DNA from: Brucella daejeonensis
GTDB taxonomy: Bacteria; Pseudomonadota; Alphaproteobacteria; Rhizobiales; Rhizobiaceae
Reading direction: 5' to 3'
DNA length: 64,000 nt
NCBI RefSeq assembly: GCF_014199265.1
Contig: NZ_JACIJG010000005.1
Coordinates: 124,001-188,000, forward strand
This document shows, piece after piece, positions 25,582-35,295 of this stretch. How positions within the stretch are numbered: the first letter of the stretch is position 1; every line of letters starts with the position of its first letter. The notes beneath the pieces were generated by a model, which was not told the DNA's origin, did not search any database, and saw nothing but the letters and a program-made list of their open reading frames with translations. The translations under genes were made by a program, and so were the position numbers.

Positions 25582-25728
25582 ATCCATCCGTCATATCCTT
25601 GATAAGGCGGATGGATAATCCCGTTTCATTCCGGCGCAAGATCGTGATTCCGGGGCGCAATGCCCGGACGGAATGGCGATCCGGCAAGACAGGCGCCGGT
25701 TAAAAGTTGGCACACCCTCCGGTGTGCC
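25582..25728 (+). promoter_or_regulatory. Hairpin-rich rpsB-tsf spacer with attenuator-like stem
   Basis: Contains ATCCATCCG/CGGATGGAT (25582-25616), a longer stem around CATTCCG/CGGAATG (about 25627-25675), and a short perfect hairpin GGCACACC-CTCC-GGTGTGCC (25709-25728) followed by TT, 24 bases before the tsf start. In E. coli an attenuator separates rpsB from tsf; this looks comparable in place, not proven. Confidence 0.5.
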
Positions 25729-25752
25729 TTCGCTTTCGTGAAAGGCGACACA

Positions 25753-26670
25753 ATGAGCATTTCCGCATCTCAGGTTAAAGAACTCCGTGAACTGACAGGC
25801 GCCGGCATGATGGACTGCAAGGCCGCTCTTGCAGAAACCAATGGCGATATCGAGGCTGCTGTCGACTGGCTGCGCGCCAAGGGTATTGCCAAGGCCGACA
25901 AGAAGGCTGGCCGCACGGCTGCTGAAGGTCTGGTAGGCGTTGCAACTTCCGGCAACAAGGCTGTTGTCGTTGAGGTCAACTCCGAAACCGATTTTGTTGC
26001 ACGCAACGATGCGTTCCAGGATCTGGTCCGCAAGATCGCTCAGGCAGCGCTCTCGACCAATGGTTCGACGGAAGCCGTTGCTGAAGCAAACATTGAAGGC
26101 AAGTCCGTCACCCAGGCTGCCAAGGACGCGGTTGCAACCATCGGTGAGAACATCAGCTTCCGCCGTTCGGCCGCTCTCGAAGTCTCGCAGGGTGCCGTTG
26201 CTACATACGTCCACAATGGCGTTTCTGACGGTCTCGGCAAGCTTGGTGTTCTGGTTGCCATCGAAACCGCTGGCGATGCGGAAGCTGCAAGCGCGTTCGG
26301 TCGTCAGGTCGCAATGCACGTTGCCGCCATCAACCCGCTCGCCCTGACCGCCGAGGACGTCGATCCGGCCGCTGCAGAGCGCGAAAAAGCGATCTTCATC
26401 GAGCAGGCCCGCGAATCCGGCAAGCCGGACAACATCATCGAAAAGATGATCGAAGGCCGTATGCGCAAGTTCTACGAAGAAGTCGTGCTTCTGTCGCAGT
26501 CTTTCGTCATCAATCCCGACCTGACGGTTGCAGCCGCCCTCAAGGAAGCTGAAAAGACCATCGGTGCACCGGCCAAGATCACGGGCTTTGCCCGTATCGC
26601 TCTCGGTGAAGGCATCGAAAAGGAAGAAAGCGATTTCGCTGCGGAAGTGGCCGCTGCCGCCAAGGGCTGA
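25753..26670 (+). CDS. tsf: Translation elongation factor Ts
   Basis: Guanine nucleotide exchange factor for EF-Tu. The 305-residue protein starts [26 protein letters not shown], with the UBA-like N-domain, followed by TDFVARND (the EF-Tu contact TDFVA) and the coiled-coil/dimerisation core. ATG at 25753 lies 188 bases after the rpsB stop. Gene order rpsB-tsf-pyrH-frr is the canonical bacterial cluster. A hairpin repeat and a terminator-like palindrome follow before pyrH. Confidence 0.98.
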   Translation: MSISASQVKELRELTGAGMMDCKAALAETNGDIEAAVDWLRAKGIAKADKKAGRTAAEGLVGVATSGNKAVVVEVNSETDFVARNDAFQDLVRKIAQAALSTNGSTEAVAEANIEGKSVTQAAKDAVATIGENISFRRSAALEVSQGAVATYVHNGVSDGLGKLGVLVAIETAGDAEAASAFGRQVAMHVAAINPLALTAEDVDPAAAEREKAIFIEQARESGKPDNIIEKMIEGRMRKFYEEVVLLSQSFVINPDLTVAAALKEAEKTIGAPAKITGFARIALGEGIEKEESDFAAEVAAAAKG

Positions 26671-26691
26671 TCGCTCGTTTTGCAGCGCGTC

Positions 26692-26730
26692 CTGTCCCAA
26701 AAGGCCGGTTTCCGCTTTTGGGGATGCGCT
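26692..26730. repeat. RIME-like palindromic element, second copy
   Basis: GCGCGTCCTGTCCCAAAA pairs with CTTTTGGGGATGCGC around GGCCGGTTTCC. Same architecture as the element at 6516-6560. It lies in the tsf-pyrH spacer. Confidence 0.65.
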
Positions 26731-26756
26731 GATCGCCTGAAAAGGCTTTTGATTAT

Positions 26757-26788
26757 GAAGGGCATCGCGTGACAACGCGATGCCCTTC
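26757..26788. terminator. Perfect 14-base hairpin in the tsf-pyrH spacer
   Basis: GAAGGGCATCGCGT (26757-26770), loop GACA, ACGCGATGCCCTTC (26775-26788). No T run follows, so it may be an RNA-stability or processing element. pyrH begins 53 bases later. Confidence 0.55.
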
Positions 26789-26841
26789 GTGTATCGGAAC
26801 CTCACTATAAACCAATCGTTCAAGATCATCGGAGAGCATTC

Positions 26842-27564
26842 ATGTCTGGCAAGCCCGCCTATAAGCGCGTCCTTTTGAAAGCTTCCGGTGAAGCGCTGAT
26901 GGGCAGCCAGGGCTTCGGCATAGATGTGTCCGTCGCTGATCGTATCGCCAATGATATCAAGCAGGCGCGTTCCCTCGGCGTGGAAGTGGGCGTGGTGATC
27001 GGAGGCGGCAATATTTTTCGCGGCGTTGCGGTGGCGTCAAAGGGGGGAGATCGTGTAACCGGCGACCATATGGGGATGCTCGCGACGGTGATCAATTCGC
27101 TGGCGCTGCGCACCTCGCTGCACAAGATCGGCGTAGATGCAATCGTTCTGTCTGCGATAGCGATGCCCGAAATCTGCGAGAGTTTCTCCCAGCGGCAGGC
27201 AACTGCCTATATGGATGAGGGCAAGGTCGTCATCTTTGCCGGCGGCACGGGCAATCCCTTCTTCACCACCGACTCGGCTGCCGCGTTACGCGCAGCGGAA
27301 ATCGAAGCCGATGCACTTTTGAAGGGCACTCAGGTGGATGGCATCTATTCGGCCGACCCGAAAAAAGACCCGAATGCGACCCGCTTTGAAAGCCTCACCC
27401 ACAAGGAAGTTCTCGATCGCGGGCTTGCGGTTATGGATACCGCCGCTGTTGCCCTTGCGCGTGAGAACAACATTCCGATAATAGTCTATTCCATCCATGA
27501 AAACGGCGGCTTGGCCGAAATTCTGCAAGGCAAGGGGCGCTGCACGATTGTTTCCGATAACTGA
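26842..27564 (+). CDS. pyrH: UMP kinase
   Basis: Phosphorylates UMP to UDP using ATP in pyrimidine biosynthesis; bacterial type, activated by GTP and inhibited by UTP. 240 residues with the amino-acid-kinase fold: RVLLKASGEALMG, VVIGGGNIFRG, the loop GTGNPFFTTDSAAALRA and VMDTAAVALARENNIPIIV. GGAGAG precedes the ATG at 26842. frr starts 33 bases downstream. Cytosolic; essential in most bacteria. Confidence 0.98.
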   Translation: MSGKPAYKRVLLKASGEALMGSQGFGIDVSVADRIANDIKQARSLGVEVGVVIGGGNIFRGVAVASKGGDRVTGDHMGMLATVINSLALRTSLHKIGVDAIVLSAIAMPEICESFSQRQATAYMDEGKVVIFAGGTGNPFFTTDSAAALRAAEIEADALLKGTQVDGIYSADPKKDPNATRFESLTHKEVLDRGLAVMDTAAVALARENNIPIIVYSIHENGGLAEILQGKGRCTIVSDN

Positions 27565-27597
27565 TCGACCCTTGCTGCGTATCGAAGGAGAAAACAC

Positions 27598-28158
27598 ATG
27601 AGTGATGCTTTTGACATCAACGACCTGAAACGCCGCATGGAAGGCGCTGTAAACTCTCTGAAACACGATCTGGGCGGTCTGCGTACTGGCCGGGCTTCGG
27701 CAAGCCTGCTGGAACCGATCACCATCGAAGCCTATGGCTCAACCATGCCGATCAATCAGGTTGCCAACATTACGGTGCCTGAGTCGCGTATGCTTTCGGT
27801 TTCCGTTTGGGACAAGAGCATGGTCGGCGCGGTGGAACGGGCAATCCGCGACTCCGGTCTTGGCCTCAACCCGATCACCGACGGCATGACACTACGTATT
27901 CCGTTGCCGGAACTGAACGAGCAGCGCCGCAAGGAACTCGTCAAGATCGCGCATCAATATGCCGAACAGGGCCGTATCGCTGCGCGTCACGTTCGCCGCG
28001 ACGGTATGGATACGCTGAAAAAGCTGGAGAAGGACAGTCTGATCAGTCAGGATGAAAGTCGTGTTCTGTCTGAGAAGGTCCAGAAGCTGACCGACGACAC
28101 CATTGCTGAAATGGATAAGATCGTTGCAGTCAAGGAAGGGGAAATCATGCAGGTCTAG
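27598..28158 (+). CDS. frr: Ribosome recycling factor
   Basis: With EF-G it splits post-termination ribosomes. The 186-residue protein starts [18 protein letters not shown] and shows the three-helix-bundle sequence [34 protein letters not shown] and [19 protein letters not shown], with RNVRR-like RHVRRDGMD. It follows pyrH with 33 bases and precedes uppS by 35. A hairpin spans its stop codon. Confidence 0.98.
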   Translation: MSDAFDINDLKRRMEGAVNSLKHDLGGLRTGRASASLLEPITIEAYGSTMPINQVANITVPESRMLSVSVWDKSMVGAVERAIRDSGLGLNPITDGMTLRIPLPELNEQRRKELVKIAHQYAEQGRIAARHVRRDGMDTLKKLEKDSLISQDESRVLSEKVQKLTDDTIAEMDKIVAVKEGEIMQV

Positions 28159-28174
28159 ACCCTGCATGATTTTC
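28141..28174 (+). terminator. Hairpin spanning the frr stop codon
   Basis: AATCATGCAGG at 28143-28153 pairs with CCTGCATGATT at 28161-28171, loop TCTAGAC containing the frr TAG; TTTTC follows. It ends 20 bases before the uppS start, so it could partly terminate before uppS or protect the frr 3' end. Confidence 0.55.
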
Positions 28175-28193
28175 ATTGAAGGAGAGCTTCGCC

Positions 28194-28961
28194 ATGTCCG
28201 ATCCGCGCCACATCGCCATTATCATGGATGGCAATGGCCGTTGGGCGAAGGCGCGCAGCCTGCCGCGCAGCGCCGGGCATCGCGCCGGGGTCGAAGCACT
28301 TCGTGAAACGGTGAGGGCAGCCGGTGATCGCGGTCTCGGCTACCTGACGCTGTTTGCCTTTTCTTCGGAGAACTGGTCGCGTCCAAGCGGCGAGGTGAAT
28401 GACCTCCTCGGTTTGCTGAAAATTTTCATTCGCCGCGATCTGGCGGAACTTCACCGTAACAATGTGCGTGTCCGCATCATCGGTGCACGTGAGGAACTTG
28501 CCTCCGATATTCGCGCATTGTTGAGCGAAGCGGAAACGCTTACGCATCGCAATACAGGTCTCAACCTCGTCATTGCTTTCAATTACGGTTCGCGCGACGA
28601 AATCTTGCGGGCAGTACAGAGTCTGGCGCGTGACGTCGCGGCCGGACATCTCGATCCGTCATCTATTTCAGCCGAACTTATCGCCGCCAATCTCGATACG
28701 GCCGGAATGCCCGATCCCGACCTCATCATTCGTACAAGCGGCGAGATGCGTCTGTCGAATTTTCTGCTGTGGCAGGCCGCATATTCCGAATTTTTGTTTT
28801 TACCCATTCATTGGCCGGATTTTCGTCCGGCCGATCTGGATGCAGCCTACGAGACCTTCCGTCAGCGCGAACGCCGTTTCGGCGGTGTCGAGGCGCGAGC
28901 CGGTCTCGAGGGTTGCGAAGAAGAAATCGTATGCCCTTCGACCAAGGGGGCGGCAGTTTAA
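28194..28961 (+). CDS. uppS: Undecaprenyl diphosphate synthase
   Basis: Cis-prenyltransferase making the C55 carrier lipid for peptidoglycan and LPS. The 255-residue protein has the catalytic Asp in [14 protein letters not shown], then [14 protein letters not shown], and the substrate-binding block [21 protein letters not shown]. The ATG at 28194 has GGAGAG eight bases before it. cdsA follows 32 bases downstream. Confidence 0.97.
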   Translation: MSDPRHIAIIMDGNGRWAKARSLPRSAGHRAGVEALRETVRAAGDRGLGYLTLFAFSSENWSRPSGEVNDLLGLLKIFIRRDLAELHRNNVRVRIIGAREELASDIRALLSEAETLTHRNTGLNLVIAFNYGSRDEILRAVQSLARDVAAGHLDPSSISAELIAANLDTAGMPDPDLIIRTSGEMRLSNFLLWQAAYSEFLFLPIHWPDFRPADLDAAYETFRQRERRFGGVEARAGLEGCEEEIVCPSTKGAAV

Positions 28962-28993
28962 CGCGGCGCAAGCCAGTCCGTCGAAAGGTCACA

Positions 28994-29806
28994 ATGTCCA
29001 ATCTGCAAACCCGCATCCTTACCGCCATTGTGCTTGGTGCAGTCGCCTTGTGGCTGACCTGGATCGGCGGCGTGGGTTTCACGCTGTTTTCGATCGTGAT
29101 CGGATTGGCGATGTTCTATGAATGGACCGGCTTGACGGCGTCCAGACAAACCTCCTTTTCGAGATCGTTCGGTTGGGGCTGGCTGGTTCTTACGGGCGTT
29201 CTGCTCGTTCTGGATCGCGGTGCTTTGCTCACGATTGGCGTCTTGCTTGCCGGTGTTGTCGTCCTTTTGGCGACACAGTGGAAGACTGGGAGGGGCTGGC
29301 CCGCGACCGGCCTTTTTTATGCCGGCTTCTCTGCGATTTCACTCTCGCTGTTACGAGGCGATGAGCCTTTCGGGTTTACGGCAATCATTTTCCTTTTTGC
29401 CGTGGTATGGGCCACGGATATTGCAGCCTATTTCAATGGCCGCGCCTTGGGAGGCCCGAAACTCGCTCCTCGTTTTTCACCCAACAAGACCTGGTCGGGT
29501 GCGATTGGCGGTGCCGTTGCGGCAGTTGCCGGCGGCATTCTGGTCGCTTCGCTCGTGGCTGCGCCTGGCAATTGGGTCGTGCCGCTTCTTGCGCTTTTGC
29601 TGTCGGTGATTTCGCAGATAGGCGACCTTGCCGAGTCATGGGTAAAGCGCCAGTTCGGAGCAAAGGATTCGGGCCGTTTGCTGCCGGGCCATGGCGGAGT
29701 GCTCGACCGCGTTGACGGGCTGGTAGCGGCTGCCGCACTTTTGTACCTGTTCGGTGCAATTTTTGCCGAGCCGGATATCCCGTCTGCAATTTTCTTCAGT
29801 TTCTAA
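28994..29806 (+). CDS. cdsA: Phosphatidate cytidylyltransferase
   Basis: Makes CDP-diacylglycerol, the branch-point of phospholipid synthesis. The 270-residue integral membrane protein has about eight hydrophobic segments and the CdsA signature near the C-terminus: KRQFGAKDSGRLLPGHGGVLDRVDG, with the earlier LAPRFSPNKTWSGAIGG. ATG at 28994 follows AAAGGTCACA, starting MSNLQTRILTAIV. It sits between uppS and rseP, as in most proteobacteria. Confidence 0.96.
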   Translation: MSNLQTRILTAIVLGAVALWLTWIGGVGFTLFSIVIGLAMFYEWTGLTASRQTSFSRSFGWGWLVLTGVLLVLDRGALLTIGVLLAGVVVLLATQWKTGRGWPATGLFYAGFSAISLSLLRGDEPFGFTAIIFLFAVVWATDIAAYFNGRALGGPKLAPRFSPNKTWSGAIGGAVAAVAGGILVASLVAAPGNWVVPLLALLLSVISQIGDLAESWVKRQFGAKDSGRLLPGHGGVLDRVDGLVAAAALLYLFGAIFAEPDIPSAIFFSF

Positions 29807-29882
29807 TCGAATGATACAATGGCAGACAGGCCGGCACGTGCATCGAGTTTCAGCCTGAGAGCGTTACGTAAGGAGTAGTGAT

Positions 29883-31022
29883 TTGCAGGAAACGTTGGCC
29901 TTCTTTCTGGGTAGCGAAAGCCTGCTCGTCGGGACTCTTATTCCATTTCTTTTCGTTTTGACCGTTGTGGTCTTCGTTCATGAGATGGGCCATTATCTGG
30001 TGGCGCGCTGGTGCGGTATCGGCTCCGAGGCGTTTTCCATCGGTTTCGGACCTGAACTGATCGGCTTTACCGATCGGCGGGGAACACGCTGGAAAGTTTC
30101 GGCCATACCGCTCGGCGGGTATGTGAAGTTCATCGGCGACGAGAGCGCGACAAGTTCTCCCGTGGGGGTGGATACCGCAGCGTTAAGCGACGATCAGCAG
30201 CGAATGGCATTTCATACCCAGCCGGTGTGGAAGCGTGCGGCGACGGTTTTTGCGGGACCTGCCTTCAATATCATTCTGACGGTTGTGATCTTCAGTTTCT
30301 TCTTTGCGCTTTACGGGCGCCAGATATCCGATCCGCTGATTGCAGGCGTTCAGCCGAACAGCCCGGCTGCTGCTGCGGGATTTCAGGCCGGGGACCGGTT
30401 CGTCAGCGTCGAGGGGGAGAAGATCACGACTTTCGCGGATGTTCAGCGGATTGTTTCGGGCCGAGCTGGCGACCAGTTGCGTTTTACCGTCGAACGCGAC
30501 GGCAAGACGGTTGATCTTCAGGCTACTCCGGCAATCGTGGAGCGTACCGATCCGCTTGGCAACAAGATCAAGCTGGGCGCTATCGGAGTAGAGACGACGG
30601 AGGCTGTGGGGAATTTTCGCCGTGTCGAATATGGTCCGCTCGAATCAGTCGGGCAGGCCGTTCTGGAAACAGGCCATATCATCAGCCGCACGGGAGAGTT
30701 TTTCCAACGCTTCGCCGTCGGGCGCGAAGACAAATGTCAGCTCGGCGGTCCGGTAAAGATCGCGAACATGGCCGGCAAGGCTGCAAGTCAGGGATTTGAC
30801 TGGCTCATTCAACTGATGGCCATGCTGTCCGTAGGGATCGGGCTTTTGAACCTGTTTCCATTGCCTCCGCTGGATGGCGGGCATCTGGTTTTCTATGCGG
30901 TCGAGGCAATCAAGGGCAGCCCCTTGTCGGCGGCGGCACAGGAAATTTTCTATCGCGTGGGTTTCCTGATTGTTATGGGTTTCATGGGGTTCGTACTTTT
31001 CAACGACCTTTTTGCCTGCTAG
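29883..31022 (+). CDS. rseP: Site-2 intramembrane metalloprotease RseP
   Basis: Zinc intramembrane protease that cleaves anti-sigma factor or remnant signal peptides. The 379-residue protein has VVFVHEMGHYLVARW (His33, Glu34, His37) near the N-terminus, one PDZ domain around GVQPNSPAAAAGFQAGD (about residues 145-210) and the second active-site motif NLFPLPPLDGGHLVF in a C-terminal membrane helix. The start TTG at 29883 has AAGGAG seven bases upstream. The E. coli protein has two PDZ repeats; one is seen here. It lies directly before bamA. Confidence 0.95.
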   Translation: MQETLAFFLGSESLLVGTLIPFLFVLTVVVFVHEMGHYLVARWCGIGSEAFSIGFGPELIGFTDRRGTRWKVSAIPLGGYVKFIGDESATSSPVGVDTAALSDDQQRMAFHTQPVWKRAATVFAGPAFNIILTVVIFSFFFALYGRQISDPLIAGVQPNSPAAAAGFQAGDRFVSVEGEKITTFADVQRIVSGRAGDQLRFTVERDGKTVDLQATPAIVERTDPLGNKIKLGAIGVETTEAVGNFRRVEYGPLESVGQAVLETGHIISRTGEFFQRFAVGREDKCQLGGPVKIANMAGKAASQGFDWLIQLMAMLSVGIGLLNLFPLPPLDGGHLVFYAVEAIKGSPLSAAAQEIFYRVGFLIVMGFMGFVLFNDLFAC

Positions 31023-31357
31023 ATGACTCTTCGACAGGCTCAGGCGGGATATTGGGGATCGGTGCGAACGGGAGAGTTCCGGTCGGCCAACCGCAGTGAC
31101 GCAACGCTTCATGCGATGAGGCGGGCAAGGCGTTAAACAGAAGTGAACATTGGGAGTGACTGCTGGAAAAGCTAAGCAATTTGTTTACCATAACGCTCAA
31201 ATCGCGTGGCGCGGATGCCACGCTGGTTGCTTAAGTAAACAGAATTTAACCGCAACGCTTGCTTGTATGGAAAAACCGGGTATGACGGTTATATCTGTAC
31301 GTGCTTTTCTGGGTTGATCGCCCCGGGGACAGAAAGAAACGAAGGTTCGGAAAGCCT
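31023..31357. other. Gene-free spacer between rseP and bamA
   Basis: 335 bases with no gene. It holds a perfect hairpin GCGTGGC (31204-31210) / GCCACGC (31217-31223) with loop GCGGAT and AT-rich stretches around 31170-31260 that may be the bamA promoter. I see no clear transcription-factor site. Confidence 0.5.
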
Positions 31358-33715
31358 ATGACGGCAAGTTCTAAATTCTTTGGCGCCGCTTCTGCGCTCG
31401 CCATGTCGGTGGCTCTTGTGGCTTCGGGTACTGCTGCACTCTCGCTGGCTTCGGTCAATGTGGCTGAGGCTGCCGTCGTCAGCCGTGTCGAAGTGCGCGG
31501 TAACACTCGTGTCGATGCCCAGACGATTCGCGACAATATCGAGATCCGCCCGGGTAAGGCGTTCAGCAGCTCGGATATCGATGCTGCTGTGAAGCGTCTC
31601 TTCGCGATGGGGCTGTTCTCGGACGTTCGTATCAATCAATCGGGCAGCACGCTCGTCGTGAACGTTACCGAGCGCTCGGTCGTCAACAACGTTCTTTTCC
31701 AGGGCAACAAGAAGGTCAAGGACCCGGATCTTGCCCGCGCCGTGCAGCTCAAGCCGCGTTCGCCTTATGATGCAGCGACGATGGAATCCGATATCGAGGC
31801 CATCAAGGGTGCTTATGCGCATGTCGGTCGCAGCGATGCGACTGTCAATGCGCGCACTGTTGATCTGGGTCAGGGGCGGGTAAACGTCGTTTATGAAATC
31901 AATGAGGGCACGCGCACCAAGATCGCGAATGTTGATTTCGTCGGAAATCAGGCGTTCAGCGCGCGTCGGTTGCGCGATGTTATCTCGACCAAACGGTCGA
32001 ACCCGCTGTCGTGGCTGACCCGTAATGATGTTTACGATGAAGGTCGTTTGCAGGCTGACGAAGAAACGCTGCGCCGCTTCTATTACAACCGCGGTTATGC
32101 CGATTTCCGCGTCGTTTCGTCGAATGCGGTTCTCGATCCTTCCACGAACGAGTACACGATCACCATTATGGTCGATGAAGGTCAGCGTTACACGTTCGGC
32201 AATGTGAGTGTCGAAAGCACCGTTGATGGTGTTGACGGGCAGGCTCTCGACCATCTCGTGAAAACCCGTACCGGCAAGCCGTACAGCGCCAAGGCGATCG
32301 AAGACTCCGTTCTGGCCGTCACGGAAAATGTGGCTGGCAGCGGTTATGCTTTCGCGAAGGTGGAGCCGCGTGGCGACCGCGATTTTGAAAACCACACCAT
32401 TTCGGTCGTTTATAGTGTCGATCAGGGTCCGCGCGCTTACATCCAGCGCATCGAGATTCGCGGCAATGACAAGACGCGTGATTATGTAATTCGTCGCGAG
32501 TTCGACATGAATGAAGGTGATGCCTTCAATCAGGTCATGGTCCAGCGTGCGAAGCGTCGTCTTGAGGCTCTGGATTTCTTCCAGACAGTCAATATTTCGA
32601 CCGCTCCGGGTTCCGAGCCGGATCAAGTTGTTCTGGTCGTCGATGTCGTTGAGAAGTCGACCGGTGAATTCTCGATTGGCGGCGGTTATACGACTGGTGG
32701 TGAGACGCCTGGTGCACAGGTCGAAGCTGCTATCACCGAGCGCAATTTCCTCGGTCGCGGTCAGTATATCCGCATCAGCGCCGGCGCCGGTCAGGACGAC
32801 ATGCGTAACTACGGTCTGTCGTTTACCGAGCCGTATTTCCTGGGTTATCGCCTTTCGGCAGGTTTCGACGTATTCCGTCGTACGTATCGCGTGAATGACG
32901 ACTACGATGTCGAGCAGACCGGCGGTTCAATCCGGTTCGGGCTTCCGATCACGGATAATTTCTCGGCAGGCATCGCTTATAATCTCGTTCAGGAAAAGTA
33001 TGACCTTTATCATTCCGGCGGGGATGATTATTACGCACCGGCATTGCTTGATGCGGCAAAGAACAGTCCGTGGCTCCGCTCGTCGATCAGCTATTCGCTG
33101 ACCTATAATTCCATCGATGACATGAAGAGCCCACATGACGGCATCTATAGTAAGTTCACGCAGGAATTTGCAGGGCTAGGTGGTGACGCCAAGTATATAA
33201 AGACAACCGCCAAGGCTAGCTATTACCGGACACTTTCTCAGGAAGCTGATATTGTCGGTTTGGTGGGTGTCGGCGGTGGCTATATCCATGAATTCGGCGA
33301 CGACGGTGTCCGTATTTTCGATCTGTTCAAGAATAATTCGGATATTATTCGTGGCTTCAAGTTCAACGGTATCGGTCCATATCAGGAATCCAAAAGTGGT
33401 AAGCGTTATTGGGTCGGTGGTACGACCTATTTCAACGCTTCGGCAGAAGTTCAATTCCCGATGCCACTTGTGCCGGAAAGTCTCGGTATTCGTGGTGCTG
33501 TTTTCACCGATGCGGCGATGTTGTTTGGAAACGACGATTTGTTGGGTGATTCCCCGGTCTATGGCGACGACAAGAAGCTTCGCGCTTCTGCCGGTGTAAG
33601 CTTGATGTGGGCTTCGCCATTCGGTCCGCTGCGCTTCGACTATGCATTCCCGATCGCGAAGGCTGACACCGATAAGGTGCAGAACTTCAACTTCGGTGTT
33701 TCGACGAAGTTCTGA
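31358..33715 (+). CDS. bamA: Outer membrane protein assembly factor BamA
   Basis: Central Omp85 component that folds beta-barrel proteins into the outer membrane. The 785-residue protein has a signal peptide (to about residue 37), five POTRA repeats starting VVSRVEVRGNTRVDAQTI (about residues 38-430), and a C-terminal 16-strand beta-barrel with FSIGGGYTTGGETPGAQVEA and the C-terminal PFGPLRFDYAFPIAKADTDK to FNFGVSTKF. Ending in Phe is standard for BAM substrates. ATG at 31358 has GGAAAG five bases before it. In Brucella the product is called Omp1/Omp85. Confidence 0.97.
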   Translation: MTASSKFFGAASALAMSVALVASGTAALSLASVNVAEAAVVSRVEVRGNTRVDAQTIRDNIEIRPGKAFSSSDIDAAVKRLFAMGLFSDVRINQSGSTLVVNVTERSVVNNVLFQGNKKVKDPDLARAVQLKPRSPYDAATMESDIEAIKGAYAHVGRSDATVNARTVDLGQGRVNVVYEINEGTRTKIANVDFVGNQAFSARRLRDVISTKRSNPLSWLTRNDVYDEGRLQADEETLRRFYYNRGYADFRVVSSNAVLDPSTNEYTITIMVDEGQRYTFGNVSVESTVDGVDGQALDHLVKTRTGKPYSAKAIEDSVLAVTENVAGSGYAFAKVEPRGDRDFENHTISVVYSVDQGPRAYIQRIEIRGNDKTRDYVIRREFDMNEGDAFNQVMVQRAKRRLEALDFFQTVNISTAPGSEPDQVVLVVDVVEKSTGEFSIGGGYTTGGETPGAQVEAAITERNFLGRGQYIRISAGAGQDDMRNYGLSFTEPYFLGYRLSAGFDVFRRTYRVNDDYDVEQTGGSIRFGLPITDNFSAGIAYNLVQEKYDLYHSGGDDYYAPALLDAAKNSPWLRSSISYSLTYNSIDDMKSPHDGIYSKFTQEFAGLGGDAKYIKTTAKASYYRTLSQEADIVGLVGVGGGYIHEFGDDGVRIFDLFKNNSDIIRGFKFNGIGPYQESKSGKRYWVGGTTYFNASAEVQFPMPLVPESLGIRGAVFTDAAMLFGNDDLLGDSPVYGDDKKLRASAGVSLMWASPFGPLRFDYAFPIAKADTDKVQNFNFGVSTKF

Positions 33716-33727
33716 TAGATTTGCCTT

Positions 33728-33754
33728 TTCCCGAGGCGTTCGCGCCTCGGGGAA
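33728..33754 (+). promoter_or_regulatory. Strong hairpin in the bamA-lpxD spacer
   Basis: CCCGAGGCG, loop TTCG, CGCCTCGGG (stem at 33730-33751), extended by TT/AA with one bulge. The UUCG tetraloop makes it very stable. No T tract follows, so a terminator is doubtful; it may protect the bamA 3' end. lpxD starts 13 bases later. Confidence 0.55.
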
Positions 33755-33766
33755 GAAAGTGTTTTG

Positions 33767-34822
33767 ATGGCAGATCCCGTTTTTTTCCCGCCTTCACGTG
33801 AACTCACGATAGGCAACGTGGCAGACTTTACCGGTGCAAGGCTTCGAGATTCGAAGCTTGCACCGCGTTTGGTTGCGAGTCTTGCTTCGTTGAAAGATGC
33901 TGACGAAACGGCTCTTGTCTTTGTAGAAGGCAAGAAGAACGCAGAAGCTCTCTTATCGATCAATGCCGCGGGTGTTTTGTGCACTGAAGCCATGGTCGAT
34001 AGCGTTCCCTCGCATATCGCGGCTCTTATCACACGCAACCCGCAACGGGATTTTGCTTCCGTTGGACGCATGTTGTTTCCCACCTCCGTTCGGCCGGTGA
34101 GCTGGTTCGGTGAGGTCGGAGTTTCTCCGTCCGCGATCATCCATCCCACTGCCCAGATCGAAGATGGCGCTACGGTGGAAGCCGGTGCCGTCGTTGGCCA
34201 GGGTGTTACCGTGGGAGCCGGTACGCTGATTGCTTCGACAGCGGTCGTTGGTGAATACAGTCAGATTGGCCGCAACAGCTATATCGCTCCAGGCGTCACG
34301 GTTCAGTGCGCTTTCATCGGCAATCAGGTTTCACTGCATTCGGGCGTGCGTATCGGACAGGATGGCTTTGGTTACGTTCCAGGGCCTGCCGGTCTGGAGA
34401 AAGTACCTCAGATCGGTCGTGTCATCATTCAGGACAATGTCGAGATAGGTGCTAACACGACAATCGACCGTGGTTCGCTTAACGATACGATCATCGGCGA
34501 GGGCACCAAGATCGATAATCTGGTCCAGATCGCGCACAATGTTCGCATCGGACGCTTCTGCATTATCGCAGCCCATTGTGGAATTTCGGGCAGTTGCGTC
34601 ATAGGTGATCAGACCATGCTCGGCGGACGTGTGGGGCTGGCCGATCATTTGATTATTGGCTCGCGCGTGCAGATTGCCGCAGCCAGTGGCGTTATGAATG
34701 ACATACCCGATGGTGAGCGCTGGGGCGGTATCCCAGCGCGTCCGATCAAGCAGTGGTTCCGCGATATTGCTAATATCCGTAGCATCGGGCAATCGAGAAA
34801 GGAGCAATCCTCTGATGAGTGA
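33767..34822 (+). CDS. lpxD: UDP-3-O-acylglucosamine N-acyltransferase
   Basis: Adds the second (N-linked) hydroxyacyl chain in lipid A synthesis. The 351-residue protein has an N-terminal uridine-binding domain, then a left-handed parallel beta-helix of hexapeptide repeats (from about residue 120: [20 protein letters not shown]), and the catalytic His in [15 protein letters not shown] at 33767; a TTG at 33764 just before it is less likely. The fabZ ATG overlaps the end by eight bases. Confidence 0.96.
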   Translation: MADPVFFPPSRELTIGNVADFTGARLRDSKLAPRLVASLASLKDADETALVFVEGKKNAEALLSINAAGVLCTEAMVDSVPSHIAALITRNPQRDFASVGRMLFPTSVRPVSWFGEVGVSPSAIIHPTAQIEDGATVEAGAVVGQGVTVGAGTLIASTAVVGEYSQIGRNSYIAPGVTVQCAFIGNQVSLHSGVRIGQDGFGYVPGPAGLEKVPQIGRVIIQDNVEIGANTTIDRGSLNDTIIGEGTKIDNLVQIAHNVRIGRFCIIAAHCGISGSCVIGDQTMLGGRVGLADHLIIGSRVQIAAASGVMNDIPDGERWGGIPARPIKQWFRDIANIRSIGQSRKEQSSDE

Positions 34823-35288
34823 TGCAAATCAGACGAAGCTGGAAGCAGCAGACATTCAAGACCTTCTGGCTGTGCTCCCGCATCGTTATCCGTTTTTGCT
34901 GATTGACCGTATCGTCGATATCGACGGCGACGTTTCTGCGACCGGCATCAAGAATGTCACGATCAACGAACCGCATTTTACCGGGCATTTTCCGGAAAAG
35001 CCGATTATGCCGGGCGTGTTGATCATTGAAGCAATGGCTCAGACCGCAGGCGCTATCTCGCTGCTCCAGCGCAAGACCGGACGCCCTGGCGTTGTCTATT
35101 TCATGACGATCGATAATGCGAAATTCCGCCGTCCGGTTGTGCCGGGTGATCGGTTGTTGCTTCATGTAAAGAAGGTCAAGCAACGCGCAAATATCTCGAA
35201 ATATGAATGCGTTGCCGAAGTTGATGGTGTAAAGGTTGCGGAAGCTGAAGTCGCTGCCATGATCAGCACAGCCGACGAAAGCCAGTGA
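34815..35288 (+). CDS. fabZ: 3-hydroxyacyl-ACP dehydratase FabZ
   Basis: Dehydrates beta-hydroxyacyl-ACP in fatty acid elongation, so competes with LpxA/LpxD for hydroxyacyl-ACP. The 157-residue hot-dog protein has the catalytic His in [18 protein letters not shown] and Glu in [11 protein letters not shown]. The ATG at 34815 overlaps the lpxD stop by eight bases, and lpxA starts seven bases after its stop, so all three are translated together. The order lpxD-fabZ-lpxA is usual. Confidence 0.97.
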   Translation: MSDANQTKLEAADIQDLLAVLPHRYPFLLIDRIVDIDGDVSATGIKNVTINEPHFTGHFPEKPIMPGVLIIEAMAQTAGAISLLQRKTGRPGVVYFMTIDNAKFRRPVVPGDRLLLHVKKVKQRANISKYECVAEVDGVKVAEAEVAAMISTADESQ

Positions 35289-35295
35289 GCATATT

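Noticed and set aside
31289-32626. Open frame antisense to bamA
   Set aside because: Shadow of the BamA POTRA region; no ribosome site or family match.
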